From Epichloe hybrida (lineage: Eukaryota; Ascomycota; Sordariomycetes; Hypocreales; Clavicipitaceae): a DNA stretch of 64,000 nucleotides. How positions within the stretch are numbered: the first letter of the stretch is position 1; every line of letters begins with the position of its first letter. Shown here one piece after another: positions 12,722 through 24,719 of the stretch. The translations under genes were made by a program, and so were the position numbers. The stretch lies in NCBI GenBank assembly GCA_019022495.1, contig JAFEKR010000003.1, forward strand, positions 3,720,001-3,784,000, in the 5' to 3' direction. The notes beneath the pieces were generated by a model, which was given only the letters and a program-made list of their open reading frames with translations, had not been told where the DNA came from and ran no database searches.

Positions 12722-14064
12722 ATGTTGTCTCGTGGCTCTGCTCGAACGGCGCAGGTATGTTGTTGATGTTTCTTGTTTCATTTGCTGTGCTCGCACGGGT
12801 CTCGTGGTCTCGGGCCACCTCAACTTGCAATCGATGACTGGGCTGACGTGTTTGTGTGGTTTCTGCATAGCTTCTGCGCGGCGCTGCTGGCCAGCACCAG
12901 TTCTCCCGATCCTTGGCGACCGTCCAGTCCGACATCTTCAAGCCCGCCAAGTTTGGCGGCAAGTACACGGTTACCTTGATCCCCGGTGATGGTATCGGTG
13001 CCGAGGTTGCCGAGTCAGTCAAGACCATCTTCAAGGCCGACAACGTCCCCATTGAGTGGGAGCAGATCGAGGTCTCTGGTGTCATCGATGGCGCTGGCCG
13101 CACCGAGGATGCTTTCCGCGAGTCCGTTGCCTCCCTCAAGCGCAACAAGCTCGCTCTCAAGGGTATTCTGCACACTCCCATCAGCCGCTCTGGTCACCAG
13201 AGCTTCAACGTTGCCATGCGACAGGAGCTCGACATTTACGCCAGCATCAGCTTGATCAAGAACATTCCCGGCTACGAGACCCGCCACAAGGACGTCGATC
13301 TGTGCATCATCCGCGAGAACACCGAGGGTGAGTACTCTGGCCTGGAGCACCAGAGTGTTCCCGGTGTGGTCGAGTCCCTCAAGATCATCACGCGCGCCAA
13401 GTCTGAGCGCATCGCCAAGTTTGCCTTTTCCTTCGCCCTGGCCAACGGCCGATCCAAGGTTACTTGCATCCACAAGGCCAACATCATGAAGCTGGCCGAT
13501 GGCCTGTTCCGCAGCACTTTCCACAACGTGGCCAAGGAGTACCCTACCCTCGAGGTCAACGACATGATTGTCGACAACGCCTCCATGCAGGCCGTTTCTC
13601 GCCCCCAGCAATTTGACGTCATGGTCATGCCCAACTTGTACGGTGGCATCCTGTCCAACATTGGTGCTGCCCTTGTGGGCGGCCCTGGCATTGTTCCCGG
13701 TTGCAACATGGGCCGTGATGTCGCCGTCTTCGAGCCCGGCTGCCGACACGTTGGTCTTGACATCAAGGGCAAGGACCAGGCCAACCCTACCGCTCTGATT
13801 CTGTCAGGCAGCATGCTTTTGCGCCACCTTGGTCTTGACGACCACGCCAATCGAATCTCCAAGGCCATCTATGCCGTCATCGCCGAAGGGTACGTAACTA
13901 CGTTTTTGTTTTTTTCCACCCTTTCCAAAAATCCTGTTGAATAGAATGTGTAAGAGCATTGCGCTGACAATTCCTGCAGCCAAGTTCGCACCCGCGATAT
14001 GGGCGGTGTATCGACGACCCACGAGTTCACCAGGGCCATCCTTGACAAGATGGAGACGCTCTGA
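12722..14064 (+). CDS. IDH1: Isocitrate dehydrogenase [NAD] subunit 1, mitochondrial
   Basis: Regulatory/structural subunit of the mitochondrial NAD-dependent isocitrate dehydrogenase, which converts isocitrate to 2-oxoglutarate in the TCA cycle. Exons 12722-12754, 12871-13889 and 13980-14064 give 378 aa. The N-terminus (MLSRGSARTAQ, then LLRGAAGQHQFSRSLATVQ) is a basic, acid-free mitochondrial presequence. The mature enzyme begins with VTLIPGDGIGAEV, and the NAD-IDH landmarks IRENTEGEYSGLEH, VTCIHKANIMKLADGLF and MPNLYGGILSNIGAALVGG are present. Splicing of the last intron joins AEG to QVRTRDMGGVSTTHEFT, the usual C-terminus. The 33-nt first exon ends inside the presequence. Codon use is strongly biased toward C-ending codons, as expected for a highly expressed gene. 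Confidence 0.96.
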
Positions 14065-14277
14065 ATGATGTACAAACCTGTTACCCACGGCTCAAATGCA
14101 TGCCGCGGTGGAAGAGAAAGAAGAAGAGAAGACGGTTGAACGGGTCACGCTACGAAAAGCTTCTAATGGAGAACTGAAATGCGAAGGATGAAATGATGGC
14201 CAACATGTTTTTTTGATACCTCGATATGAGAGCCCAGGCAACAGAGGAGGGTAACCTGGCGATGCCGAGAGGAGAAA

Positions 14278-14309
<32 letters not shown>

Positions 14310-14815
14310 GGGTATTACCTGGGCGGCGACGCTCCGAGGTTTGCCTGCAGAGGAGACGCGCCGCAGCACAATTGACATGACGTCCGGTATAAATGTACAG
14401 CATGGCCTTGCAACATGGCGAATCTTTTCTTTTTCATCTCTTTACTTTGAATGCATAGAAATTACCTGTTCAAGGTCTGATATGATGGGAACGATGGTGT
14501 GAACGATGGTGTGACTTCGCTCCAAACACACAAGTGAAATGTCGCGTGCAGGGTGAGTGAGGCTCACAGAGTCCGACAAGTTGGCAGGAGCGGGTGGCCC
14601 ATCCTGGGTCCTGACTCCTGACCCCTCCAAAAAGTGTATGGCGGGGTGACTTGACCTTTTTTTCTGCCCCTCCGTCCATCGCTCCGTGTGACTCGTCCTG
14701 CGCAATCTGCAATCTGACCGGAAATAAATTCTGTGAATGGAACGACCCTTTGCTTGCTCCCCAGAAAACCCACAGAAATTCGACATCGACACACTTTGTG
14801 TTCACTACCACGACA
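14065..14815. other. Intergenic: IDH1 3' region to KRS1 promoter
   Basis: No gene is seen. It contains an uninterrupted run of 28 T at 14282-14309 and a doubled 13-bp unit (gaacgatggtgtg) near 14488-14513. Confidence 0.5.
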
Positions 14816-17110
14816 ATGGCGGACAACCCAACTACTTCCGGCGAGCCTGCCGTGGCTGATGCCGCCGCCGCCGCCGTTGCCAAGCTTCACCTCGATGAAG
14901 TCACAGGCGAAATGATCTCCAAGACCGAGCTCAAGAAGCGCCAGAAGCAGCGCGAGAAGGAGGCTGCCAAGGAAAAGAAGGCTGCTGCAAACCCCAAGCC
15001 TCAGGGCTCTGGCAACAAGAGCGCCGAGGCTGCTGAGAAGGAACTGACCCCGAATCAGGTGTGTCGCGCGCATGCAATCCGCTTCAAACAAGATGAAGAG
15101 AATTTATGCCCAGACGAAACTGGCAGGCTAACTTCTGCGACTCTCTAGTACTTCGAAATCCGGTCACGAACTATCAATGAGCTTCACGCTCAGGGCAAGG
15201 CTTATCCTCACAAGGTAACCGTTGGACCGATTTGTGACGCTCTCAGGACGCGAAAGACCTAACCGATGCGTAGTATCATGTCGACTACGACATTCGCAAG
15301 TTTGAGGAGGACTTCAAGCACCTCAAGAATGGCGAATCCGACAAGTCTAGAACGATCCAGCTGGCTGGGAGAGTCTATGTCCGCCGTTCTGCTGGTTCCA
15401 AGCTCTTCTTCTACGACATTCGTTCCGATGTATGGCTTTATCTCATACTGCATTTTCCGTCGATTGGTCGTTTGCTCATAGTTCGCAGGGTGTGAGACTT
15501 CAGGTTCTTGCTCAAGCCGACAACCTTGACGACAAGGCTCCGGCCTTTGATGATCAGCATGTCAACCTCCGACGAGGTGATATCATTGGTAGGATCTGGC
15601 GCCGACTTTTTGAACTTCAACTGCACAGTACTGATTAGATGCGCCACAGGTATTCGCGGTTTCCCCACGCGTACCAATCCCAAGACTAAGCAGGGCTCTG
15701 GGGATTTTTCTGGTGAATTATCCATCGCTGCTGTCGAGGTCACTCTTCTGGCGCCTTGCTTGCACCAGGTGCGTACTCGATACCAAAAGTTTTGCCCAGT
15801 ATAGATCTGCTGACCAACCATGCCCAGATCCCCGACGATCACTATGGCTTCAAGAACCCCGAAACTCGTTTCCGCCAGCGCTACCTCGATCTCATGATGA
15901 ATGAGAAGTCGAGGCAGATCTTCATTACTCGTGCAAAGGTCGACTCGTATATTCGTCGCTGGTTCGACGATCGTGACTTCGTCTCGGTGCAAACTCCCAT
16001 GCTTAATCCAATTGCTGGTGGTGCCACTGCCAAGCCCTTCGTTACTCACCACAACGACCTGAACATGGACATGTTCCTGCGTGTTGCCCCCGAGCTGTAC
16101 CTGAAGATGTTGGTTGTCGGTGGCCTGAACCGGGTATATGAAATGGGACGACAGTTCCGCAATGAGGGCATGGATCTCACTCACAATCCTGGTACGTCCT
16201 TGCATGGGTTGCTGCTTCATATTCGTCCATGAGCTAACTCGCGTCACTAGAATTCACAACCCTGGAGTTCTATATGGCGTACGCCGACGTTTACGACCTC
16301 ATGGACATGACTGAGGAGCTCGTCAGCGGCCTGGTCAAGCACATCCACGGTTCATACAAGACTGTATATCACACAATCAAGGGCGAGGAGATCAACATTA
16401 ACTGGGAAGGTCCTTGGCGCAAGATCGAGATGATCCCTGCCCTCGAGGAGGCTGTTGGAGAAAAGTTCCCCCCTGCCGACACTCTGCACACCGAGGAGGC
16501 CAATCAGTTCTTCAAGAGGGTTCTTGCCAAGACTGGTGTCGAGTGCAGCCCCCCACTGACCAACGCTCGTATGCTGGATGCTCTTGTTGGTGAATACCTC
16601 GAGTCTCAATGCGTACGTATATCTCCGACAGTCGATGATGATGGCGTATATTTACTTGCACGACGAACGCTGACAGAAATATTAAAAGATCAATCCTACC
16701 TTCATCATTGGCCACCCCAAGATGATGTCACCCCTTGCTAAGGATTCCCGCACTACCCCAGGTTTGTGTGAGCGATTTGAGGTGTTTGTTTCCACCAAGG
16801 AGATTGCCAATGCGTAAGTACCTCACTTTCAGGACAGTCCCGACAGGAACGCACTGCTAACAGCCGACACAGTTACACCGAGTTGAACGTTGCTACCGAG
16901 CAGAGACTTCGATTCGAGGAGCAGGCTCGCCAGAAGTCTCAGGGCGATGATGAGGCGCAGATGGCCGACGAGACCTTCTGCCAGGCTCTCGAGCATGCTC
17001 TGCCTCCTACTGGTGGCTGGGGCATGGGCATCGACCGTATGATGATGTTCTTGACCGACAACTACAGCATTCGTGAGGTTCTGGCATTCCCAACCATGAA
17101 GCCCGAGTAA
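14816..17110 (+). CDS. KRS1: Lysyl-tRNA synthetase, cytosolic (class II)
   Basis: Charges tRNA-Lys for cytosolic translation. Nine exons: 14816-15058, 15149-15214, 15274-15429, 15489-15588, 15650-15768, 15828-16191, 16251-16612, 16689-16813 and 16873-17110. They sum to 590 aa, essentially the length of yeast Krs1. A Lys-rich N-terminal extension (residues about 30-75) precedes the OB-fold anticodon-binding domain (about 100-240). Class II motif 2 ([15 protein letters not shown]) and motif 3 ([14 protein letters not shown]) are intact, and [18 protein letters not shown] follows the seventh acceptor. All eight introns are about 60-90 nt and restore frame. There is no N-terminal mitochondrial presequence from the ATG chosen; a dual-targeted form is not evident. 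Confidence 0.96.
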
Positions 17111-17510
17111 AGAAGACATGAAAGCATGACAAGATGGGATCACCAGCATGAGAATCTAAGAAGAAGGAGAAGAAGAAGAAGAAGAAGAAAACCATATTGG
17201 TCTCATACGTCGGCCAGATGACGGATCTGAATCGTGAATGAGCAACTGTCCGGAATTGCCTTTTACGAAACAATGTTTTGAGTGGGGACACAACGAATCA
17301 AACCACGCGCATCTTCACAGTTCAGATATATTATATGTATGTATATGTGCAAGGGTATCTTCGTTCTGTCTCCCAGTACCAAGTGAGCACTCGTCATCAC
17401 TCAATCAAAACCGCCCATCCCAAAGACGTAACGCCGTGCAATGCCCGAGAAAACTATTAAAGCAAGAAAAAGCAACAGGTGAAAAAGCCATGGATGCCAT
17501 GCAAGATGGT
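17111..17510. other. Convergent intergenic spacer KRS1/BUD23
   Basis: A 400-bp spacer between two convergent genes. No gene is seen. A GAA/GAG purine triplet run lies at about 17158-17189, just after the KRS1 stop. Confidence 0.5.
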
Positions 17511-18413
17511 CTAGAAAGCAATCCGTCGCTTTCTGCCCGTATACTTGGACGTGGCTTTTACAACCTTGCCCTTCCTCTCCTGCTGTTCCTTCTTCTTGAC
17601 GATCCACGCCTTGGTGCCCTTCTTCATGGGACCATTGTTGGACTTGAGCTTCTTGCGAGCATCGACGATGTCGACGTCGTCCATGCCGGCGACAACGCCC
17701 GTGATGTCGGATGAGGGACCCGAAACGGCGGTGCTCCCCACGGTAAGCACGAGGTAGAGCTTGACGTTCTTGGTGCCAGGGTCATCCTCGACGAGACCGG
17801 CGCCAAAGCCAGCCTTGACGGCCGCCTGGGTGATCATGTTCCGCTGGACGTCGTTCTTGGGGTAGAACTGGCACACGGCGCGGCCGCCGCGCCTCAGGGA
17901 GGCGTACAGACCGTTGAAGAAGCGCGTGAGGCGGCCGGCCGGGGACGTGTCGCTCGTCTCGGCGCTGCAGAGCCACTGGATGGCCGAGATGCTGATGGCG
18001 GCGTCGAAGCTGCCTGCCCTGAAGGGGACGCCCTGGCCGACGTCGGCGAGGAGCAGGTCGCCCTCGACGTCTCTCTGCAGCGCCATGTCGAGCATGGAGG
18101 GGGACACGTCCATGCCGACCCAGGCGTGCGGTCCGCCGGCGTCGGGTGACACGGCGGACAGGATCTCGCCCGAGAGGCCGCTGCCGCAGCCGATGTCGAG
18201 GATGAGAGAAGGGGATTTGAGGTCGAGGAGTTGGAGGGCGCGGCGGGTCATGGAGGCTTGGATGTTTTGGATGCGGGAACTGGTGGTGTACTTGCGGGCT
18301 TCGGCGTCATCGTAGTGCACGTCGGCGGCGCTGCCAAGATGCGTGTTAGTTGCGGTTTTGGGGGGGGGATGGTCGTGGACGGGCACCTACAGGCTGTCCT
18401 CGGGTCGAGACAT
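17511..18413 (-). CDS. BUD23: 18S rRNA (guanine-N7) methyltransferase Bud23
   Basis: Methylates G1575 (yeast numbering) of 18S rRNA during 40S maturation, with Trm112 as partner. Two exons on the minus strand: 18413-18391 (23 nt, MSRPEDSL) and 18330-17511, giving 280 aa. The spliced start reads MSRPEDSLAADVHYDDAEAR. The SAM-binding motif I is LILDIGCGSGLSGE, followed by WVGMDVSPSMLDMAL and the catalytic-region block AISISAIQWLCSA. The C-terminus is the diagnostic basic nucleolar tail (KAWIVKKKEQQERKGK to YTGRKRRIAF). It is divergent from SVP26, with only 333 bp between start codons, so the two probably share a promoter region. Confidence 0.95.
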
Positions 18414-18746
18414 GTTGGGCGATATGTGTTGTCGGCTAGTAGTTGGAAGAGAGAATTCTGCTGGGGCTCAAGAGGAATGGGTTTCGGTCAGATCGTGAGG
18501 GGTTGGGATTGGCAATGCGACCACACCCTTTTTTTTTTTTTTTTCCCCTGGATGAGCCTGGTTTAATCGATAAGTGGGCGTGCAGGCGGTACGTACCGAA
18601 CCTCCACGTCCACACACCCCCATGTCTTGATCTTGATACCTGTTCTCATCTACGACCATTTCGTCCTCGTTTCGACTCACTTCTATTCGAACCACCCGAA
18701 TTATATAAAAGCTTCCCCTTCGGCCAACACACACACACACACAAGC
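18414..18746. promoter_or_regulatory. Shared divergent promoter BUD23/SVP26
   Basis: The 333 bp between two divergent start codons must hold both promoters. A TATA-like TATATAAA at 18703-18710 lies only 37 nt before the SVP26 ATG, and a CA repeat (about 18727-18742) runs up to that ATG. A T run lies at about 18531-18544. No factor-binding site can be named with confidence. Confidence 0.4.
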
Positions 18747-19484
18747 ATGTGGATTCTCCCCCTGATCGGCTACGCGGGAGCCATCATCGGCTTCTGCTTC
18801 CTCACCCTCTCCATCGCCTCGGGACTATACTACCTCTCCGAGCTCGTGGAAGAGCACACTGTAGTCGCAAAACGCTTGCTCACCCGACTTATATACACAG
18901 TCATCGGCATCCAGGTCATCTTATGGTTGATGGACGGGTTCCCCATTGGCGCAACCCTCTTGGGCATCTTTGCCCATGTGGTGTATCTGGGAAACATGCG
19001 CAGGTTCCCGTTGGTGAAGCTGTCTGATCCCCTGTTCTTGCTGTCCTGCGGTAAGTCCCCGGTTGTTGGCAACACCCCGTTCTTGCAGCTCGACTGCTAG
19101 CCCTGCGCTCGCTCCTTTTCCATCCGGGGAAGACTAATGGTCAGCGCGTTAGTCCTCGTGCTGGTCGACCACTACGTGTGGTTCCGCCACTTTTCGAGCT
19201 CCCAGACGCGTGCGTACCAGCGATCCTCTTACTACGACCAAGTCGAGGTGCCGAGCTTCTCCATGATCGCTTCCTACTTTGGCCTGTGTGTCTGGCTCGT
19301 TCCCTTTGCCCTGTTCGTCAGCTTGTCTGCGGGCGACAATGTGCTGCCCACGATGGGGACGGAGGAGCCTGTGCGCGGGGCAGATGGGAAAGGGAAACCG
19401 CAGGGCATGGTGAAGGCCCTAGTAGACTACGTGCGCGGGACGATTGGTGAGATTGCTGGCTCGAGCAGTCTCGGGCGGCCGTGA
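18747..19484 (+). CDS. SVP26: Svp26/TEX261-family ER-Golgi cargo receptor
   Basis: Multi-span membrane protein of early Golgi and COPII vesicles; yeast Svp26 is an export adaptor for type II mannosyltransferases. Exons 18747-19050 and 19153-19484 give about 211 aa (yeast 228). Four hydrophobic segments are visible: IGYAGAIIGFCFLTLSIASG, the stretch around TVIGIQVILWLMDGF, LFLLSCVLVLVDHYVWF, and MIASYFGLCVWLVPFALFVS. The acceptor at 19152 was chosen because it gives SDPLFLLSCVLVLVDHYVWF, in frame and matching the family. The nearer AG at 19144 would place a TAG two codons later. The C-terminal tail is hydrophilic and Gly-rich. Confidence 0.92.
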
Positions 19485-20928
19485 GAGGCGGAGAAAGGGG
19501 GAGGGGGAGGGTATTGTGAAAGCCCAACATCTTCAGAGAAGCGCCGAGCTGGTCGTGGCGAGGTGTAGGCATCACCATGCCATGTCAACTTTAGCAAGCT
19601 GGCGGAGAAGTCATTTGCACCTGTCGGTAAGTTTTGAAAGGCAGCAAGCATCCTTCGGCTTTTCCCTCGTGCTAGTCTTCATTCACACAGCTTTTTGTGA
19701 TGGGAAACCCCCCCCCCTTTATTGGTCTTGACACGGAATCTCCTGGATGATGTTCCATTCATAGTCATAGTTACCCTGATACGCTCTCCCAACTACCCTT
19801 CCACATATGGCTCCAGATCTGTCGAGTTAGGGCTGACATCGGACCCAGTTGAGAAATGCGCGATTCCAGTTCAAACGTTCTGGGTTTTTTTTTGGGGGGG
19901 GGGTTTTGGCACCATGAGCAAATAATCTCGTGCCATTGCGGCTGCAACTATTTTGGCCCCGTGAGGGTCTATCAATTCCACGAGAAACTGTACCATATTC
20001 CTGGCGAACTTTTGACCGCCTCGCAGCTAGCCTGCAGCCTGCATGCAGCCTGAGATTTCGGCCTATGCCTCTAACAAAGCGGCACACATGCGCCTTGTTG
20101 AGGGTTCGACTGGCGGAGGAGGACGGTTTCGAAAACACGTCCGAAGCAAGTCAGTGGAGACTGGAACATAGGCCCCGGGGCTACCTCGACAAGGTCGTCG
20201 TCGAGGCACTCTCGACTGGGGCAAGATGGTTACCACGACCACGCGACGTGTAATGAAAAATGCGAGCTTGAACCACTCAAATCGCCACGTTGCTTCTCGC
20301 AAGAATGTTCAAGATGGTATACACGTCCCAAACGTCCCAGCTGCCTTGCCCTCTCGACACGTGTAATCAGCTCCCTTGCCCTGCCATTCCACTATTCCTC
20401 ATCATCAACATCCCCCCCCGGCATTCCCATGTCCGCTCAAACTCCCGATTACGCTCCTCCACCTCCCTCTTCCGGTCATGCGGACGTGTGACATTTCTCC
20501 ATGGCCGTGGTAAGGATACGTCTTCTCATACCAAATGACTTCCTTGGCTCGTTACTCAGATCAAGGCAACGTGTACATAAAAGCCAGCATTTTCTTTGTC
20601 ATGTTCAAAGACGCACAGATGATTGGGTATCCCGTTGGTCCATGCCATGTCGTTGCTTCCATGCTTGTGGAAAAGACTTCGATTCCCCGATATCGTATGC
20701 TAGCTACTTCTGTGTTGTATCGGCAGTGTATTGATACACCAAGGCATTTCTTATTCGGCTGCGACACGTCCATCTTGGAGGGAATCGCCAGCTTACAAGC
20801 CCACACACTCCCTTTCTTGCAGTCTTCCCGGCCTCATGCCTTGGATCGTCTTTACCCCCCCCCCCCGGCGCTGCAATTCTCTCCTCATGACAAGTCAAAT
20901 TGTCGCCCATACCACGCAGCAACTACCA
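19485..20928. other. Gene-free stretch, 1.4 kb
   Basis: No ORF with family resemblance or convincing codon use was found on either strand. Homopolymers occur (C9 near 19710, T9 then G9 near 19886-19903, C10 near 20859). Short ORFs of 60-180 aa here overlap each other in several frames and look like chance. Confidence 0.5.
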
Positions 20929-22329
20929 CTAGTCCGCGGCACTCAACAACTGTTCAACTGCCCCTTGTACGCTGCCCCCGCTCCTTCGAAGAGCCGCCAC
21001 ATTTCGATCAAAGTCGAAAAAGCCCATGTCGTTCAGTTGACGCAACTGCTCTGCATACATCTCCTGCGGAGGTCTAGTATCGGGGGAGGAGGCAGGAGCG
21101 AGCGCACCTCCTCCTCCCAGCATCTGCATAAACCGCTGCATCATTTCAGGCGTCATTGCTACGGGTTGGCGCATGAAGCCATCGTTGCCTGCTTGTTGGG
21201 CTCCTTGGGGGAACAAGGCGGCAAACGGGTTGGCGGCAGTCTGGTTCTGTGTGTTTTGGGCGCCATCGACGCCTCCCGTCTGCGACGTGCTCTGTGCATC
21301 GCGAGTCTCTGATCCTTGAGTAGTTTCTGAAGTTGCCGATGGATCAGCAACTGGAATGCCATCTACCAAGCCATTCTCATTCAAGAGCCGTTGGATCATT
21401 TGAGCAATGTTGGATCCGCCGCTGCCGCCGCCGGCTCCTTCGAAATTCGGCAACATGAAGGCCATGCCTGCCTGCTGCTGACTTGCGTCATCCCCAGTGG
21501 AAGCGTTGCCGCCAGCCGCAGCGTCGGGCGTCGTGTCCGTGGCTCCGGGGGCAGGGAAGGCGGAGTCCCCGCCACGCATGTTTCGCTGCATGCGCATAGC
21601 TTGGCTCATCATCTGCGGGTTCGTCATCATTTGTCTCATAAACGGCGACGTGATCATTTCTCTGGCATTGGGCATGTTTCGCAGCATGGGGTTCGACTGG
21701 ATCAGCATGTTGACAAAATCCGGGTTGCTCAAGGCTTCGTTCATGGATTGCTGGACATTCGGATCTGACATCATGCGCTGAATGCGCTCCTCGTCCATGG
21801 GCGGACCCATCTGAGACGCATGAGTTGTCAGTTAGCAGATACTCGAACGGGAATCAATAGCCATCCATGCATGGCACAAAGAAAGGGCACGTACACCACC
21901 ATCAGGTCCAAACATATCCATGCCGGGAAGGTTAATCTGATGACCGGCGTACCTGGCACCGGTCAAACCGGCCAAGGGATCATTGGGGTTAGTTCCTGCG
22001 GCGATGTTCTCGGGCACAGCTCTGGGGGTTGGCCCAGTGGCTGACGTCTGTTGGGTAGGGTTGCTGGCGGCGCTCTTGACCATGTGGATGGTGTTGTTGG
22101 CCTTGATCTTGTATGATCCGAGGCTATCATCGTTCTTCATGACTCTTCCAGAGTAAATCAGCCTTTGCCTCTCGATGGGGACGTTCTCGAGGTCCTCGCC
22201 CGCAAGCTTAGTCTTCAGTTCCAACACGGTGGCTGATTCGGCCATTGTGATGGTGTGGGTACGGTCCGAGGACGTCTTCACCTTGAAGGTGACTTGCGCA
22301 TCGCCACTCGACTCGGCATTGTCGGCCAT
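20929..22329 (-). CDS. DSK2: Ubiquilin Dsk2 (UBL-STI1-UBA proteasome shuttle)
   Basis: Shuttle receptor that carries ubiquitylated proteins to the proteasome and acts in ERAD. Two exons on the minus strand, 22329-21895 and 21810-20929, give 438 aa. The N-terminal UBL (residues about 11-85) contains VKTSSDRTHTITMAESATV and RLIYSGRVMKNDDSLGSYKI. An STI1-type Met/Asn/Pro-rich region follows (MMSDPNVQQSMNEALSNPD, SNPMLRNMPNAREMITSPFM). The C-terminal UBA reads YAEQLRQLNDMGFFDFDRNV. The phase-0 intron joins GPDGG to MGPPMDEER. It is convergent with SVP26 and divergent from NPR2. Confidence 0.95.
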
Positions 22330-23080
22330 GGCGGACTGGGTGCTCGTGAGAAGTCGTCGTGTGTTGTTGTGCGCCTGCTGTGCCTGTGCCTGTGCCTGTG
22401 CAGTGCCAGGGAGTTGTAGTAATCCGTGGTCGTCTTTTTTTTTTTTTTTTTTGCGGTGGGAACGCCTTACCAGCTAATCTGAAATCGGAGTACTTGAAGA
22501 AGGTGCTGAGGGCCCCGCGGGTTGTGTGCAAAAGAAGAAAACGGGGATCAATACAGTGAGGCGGTGTGAAGAAGCATGAAAGCGTGAGGGCGTGAAGGCG
22601 TAAAGGCGTGGAAGCATGGAAGCATGGAAGCATGGAAGCGTGGAAGCGTGGAAGCGTGGAAGCGTAAGAGGCGAAAGAGGCGAAAGAGGCGAAAGAGGCG
22701 AAAGAGGTGAAAGAAGGCGGAAGAAGGCGGGCGACAAGGAGTCGGGCAGCGCAGCCAACAGGCAGGCGAATGTCACAGAATCAAGTGGTCAAGTGGTCAA
22801 AGGGGAAAAAAGGCCCACTGCGTGTCCTGGGTCGTCCTGACTCCTGGGTCGGTTGGAGGGGTTGGAGGGGGGGGTGTGAGTCGTGAGTCGTGAGTCGTGA
22901 GTCGTGGGGGCAGGCCAGGCCGGCAGGCAGGCTCAAATCCCACCAGCATACATATTACATAAATCCGTGCATATATATTTATATTATATATATATATATA
23001 TATACATGTATAGGGACGGACTACTCCCGTACTGCATGTGCATACTCCGTACTTTCATCGTCCGTGATTTCTCCAGCATC
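22330..23080. other. Divergent spacer DSK2/NPR2 with several tandem repeats
   Basis: No gene is seen in 751 bp. It holds a ctgtgc repeat near 22378-22398, an 18-T run near 22435-22452, a purine-rich minisatellite at 22565-22730 (separate entry), four to five copies of gtgagtc near 22876-22904, and a TA repeat near 22985-23003. A perfect TACTCCGTA word lies at 23043-23051, 30 bp before the NPR2 ATG. Confidence 0.6.
22565..22730 (+). repeat. Purine-rich compound minisatellite (GGAAGCRT and AGAGGCGAA units)
   Basis: An array of 8-9 bp units: degenerate gaagcatg/gcgtgaag units, then about four ggaagcat and four ggaagcgt units, then about five copies of the 9-mer agaggcgaa, ending in gaaggcgg units. 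The changing unit suggests successive local slippage expansions. It lies in the DSK2 upstream region. Confidence 0.9.
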
Positions 23081-24501
23081 ATGATCCAGGGCATCTTCTA
23101 CGCTAGATTCTTTCCTCAAAAAGGTAAGCCGCACAGCTTCCCTTCCCTGTCAGCAGTGACCACGTCCTTAACCATCAATCACAACCACGGCCAGGTCCCA
23201 AGATCGTCGCCCAATCACCCCCAGGATGCATCACCGCCTCCGAGACAACTACGACAACTACGGCCCGCCAGCCCCTCGTCGACTTTGACGTCCTGCACGA
23301 GTACATCATCCCCCGACAGGCCTTTTGCAACCGCTACGTCACCATCAACTCCCCCGATGACAAACACACCGTCCTCGGCTTCCCCGTCGTCATCGCTCAC
23401 GCCAAGTATCAGCGTAATGAGTTCATCTTCAACTTTGGCCTCCTCATCGAGGCCGATGTAGACCAGACACCCTACGAGGGCGTCGTGAGATATCTCGCTG
23501 CCACCTTTTCCGAGATGGAGAAGCAGAATGAGTATCTGAGCCAGGGTGACGGCGACGGCGACGGCGACGGGGTGAGAGATCACGTCACAAGCAGGCGGCC
23601 GATTGAGAGTTTGCTGGAGATTGTCAAGGAGGACTTGAACAACTATGGCGAATGCATGATTCCAGTCGGTACGTTTTTATTCCCAGCCATCTCTCCCTTC
23701 CTTTTGCAATGAATCCTTGCCGTCTTTACTTCCTCCTCTCTCCTAGACGACGCCAACACCATCAACATGAAGCTCTTTCCCCATCACCGCACGCCCCCCA
23801 CCGTCAAAGGATGGCACGTCCCCGTCTCCAAGGTGAAATTTTCCGACATCATCGACCCAACCTGGGACCTCACTCTTCAAAAAGTCATTGCCAAAATCGA
23901 CGGCGTCTCCGACGTCCGCCGCATCGCCCACTCAGCCGCCGTGTCTCTTGACCTGGCCAAGATTGCGCTCCGTCACCTACTCTACTACGATACAATCATT
24001 CTCATCGACATGTTCTTCTTCAGCTCGTGCTACGCGCCGCGACCCGGCATCCACGACTTCATCCGCAATGTCGACGGCATTGTGGACGAGTGCGCTGGCT
24101 ATGTGTCCCACGGCCGCGCCAGGGTGAGCAATTATCATCTCATCAAGCTGATGTCTTTGTTTGCGCCGAGCAGGAGCGTCAAGGAATGGATCATGACGAA
24201 CCGAGAGAATGGGTTTGATGTGTTGAACTACGTCGACGTAAGGCGGTTTGTGCAATTCGGCATCATAAAGGGCTGCTTGTATCGCGTGCACAAGTACGTT
24301 CTTTCAAAGCAATATCTCGCTGCGTTGGCAACGGGAGAGAGTCGTCCGCGGCCCGGCGGGGACTCCCTGCAGAGATACGCGGATGGCAATCACCATTTCG
24401 ATCAGATCATGACGGAGCAGAACCTGACGAATGATGAAATCATGGATAAGCTGAAGACGCTCCATGTTCCCAAGGGCGACTTGACCGTACTATACAAATG
24501 A
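23081..24501 (+). CDS. NPR2: Nitrogen permease regulator 2 (GATOR1/SEACIT subunit)
   Basis: Npr2 with Npr3 and Iml1 forms the GTPase-activating complex that restrains TORC1 on amino-acid limitation. Exons 23081-23123, 23195-23668 and 23747-24501 give 423 aa, similar to fission yeast Npr2. The N-terminus MIQGIFYARFFPQKGPKIV and the segment DVLHEYIIPRQAFCNRYVTI form the longin-like domain. Later blocks FNFGLLIEADVDQTPYEGVV and LLYYDTIILIDMFFFSSCYA are typical of Npr2, and FVQFGIIKGCLYRVHKYVL lies near the end. A short GDGDGDGDG run (GAC/GGC repeat near 23548-23570) sits in a variable loop. It is convergent with the mitochondrial TyrRS gene, with 218 bp between stops. Confidence 0.93.
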
Positions 24502-24719
24502 GCTCATGGCCCGGTGCAGGGGTTTGTGGTCTAGTCACGACTTGATGATTCATGTATAATCTTGTGATTGCTTTTTTGGGCGGGGGTTGGGATAAAACAG
24601 CTTGTCTAATCTACATGATATCGCGCCGCCCCTTGAAAAAAAAAACCAGAGTAATGGTACATGATATGACAACCCGCTGTGTGCAACACAACACGAAGAT
24701 TTTGTACAAATAAAGAACA

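Noticed and set aside
20535..21312. ORFs of 180-193 codons downstream of SVP26 and over the DSK2 end
   Set aside because: They overlap each other in two frames and run into the DSK2 antisense; composition looks non-coding.
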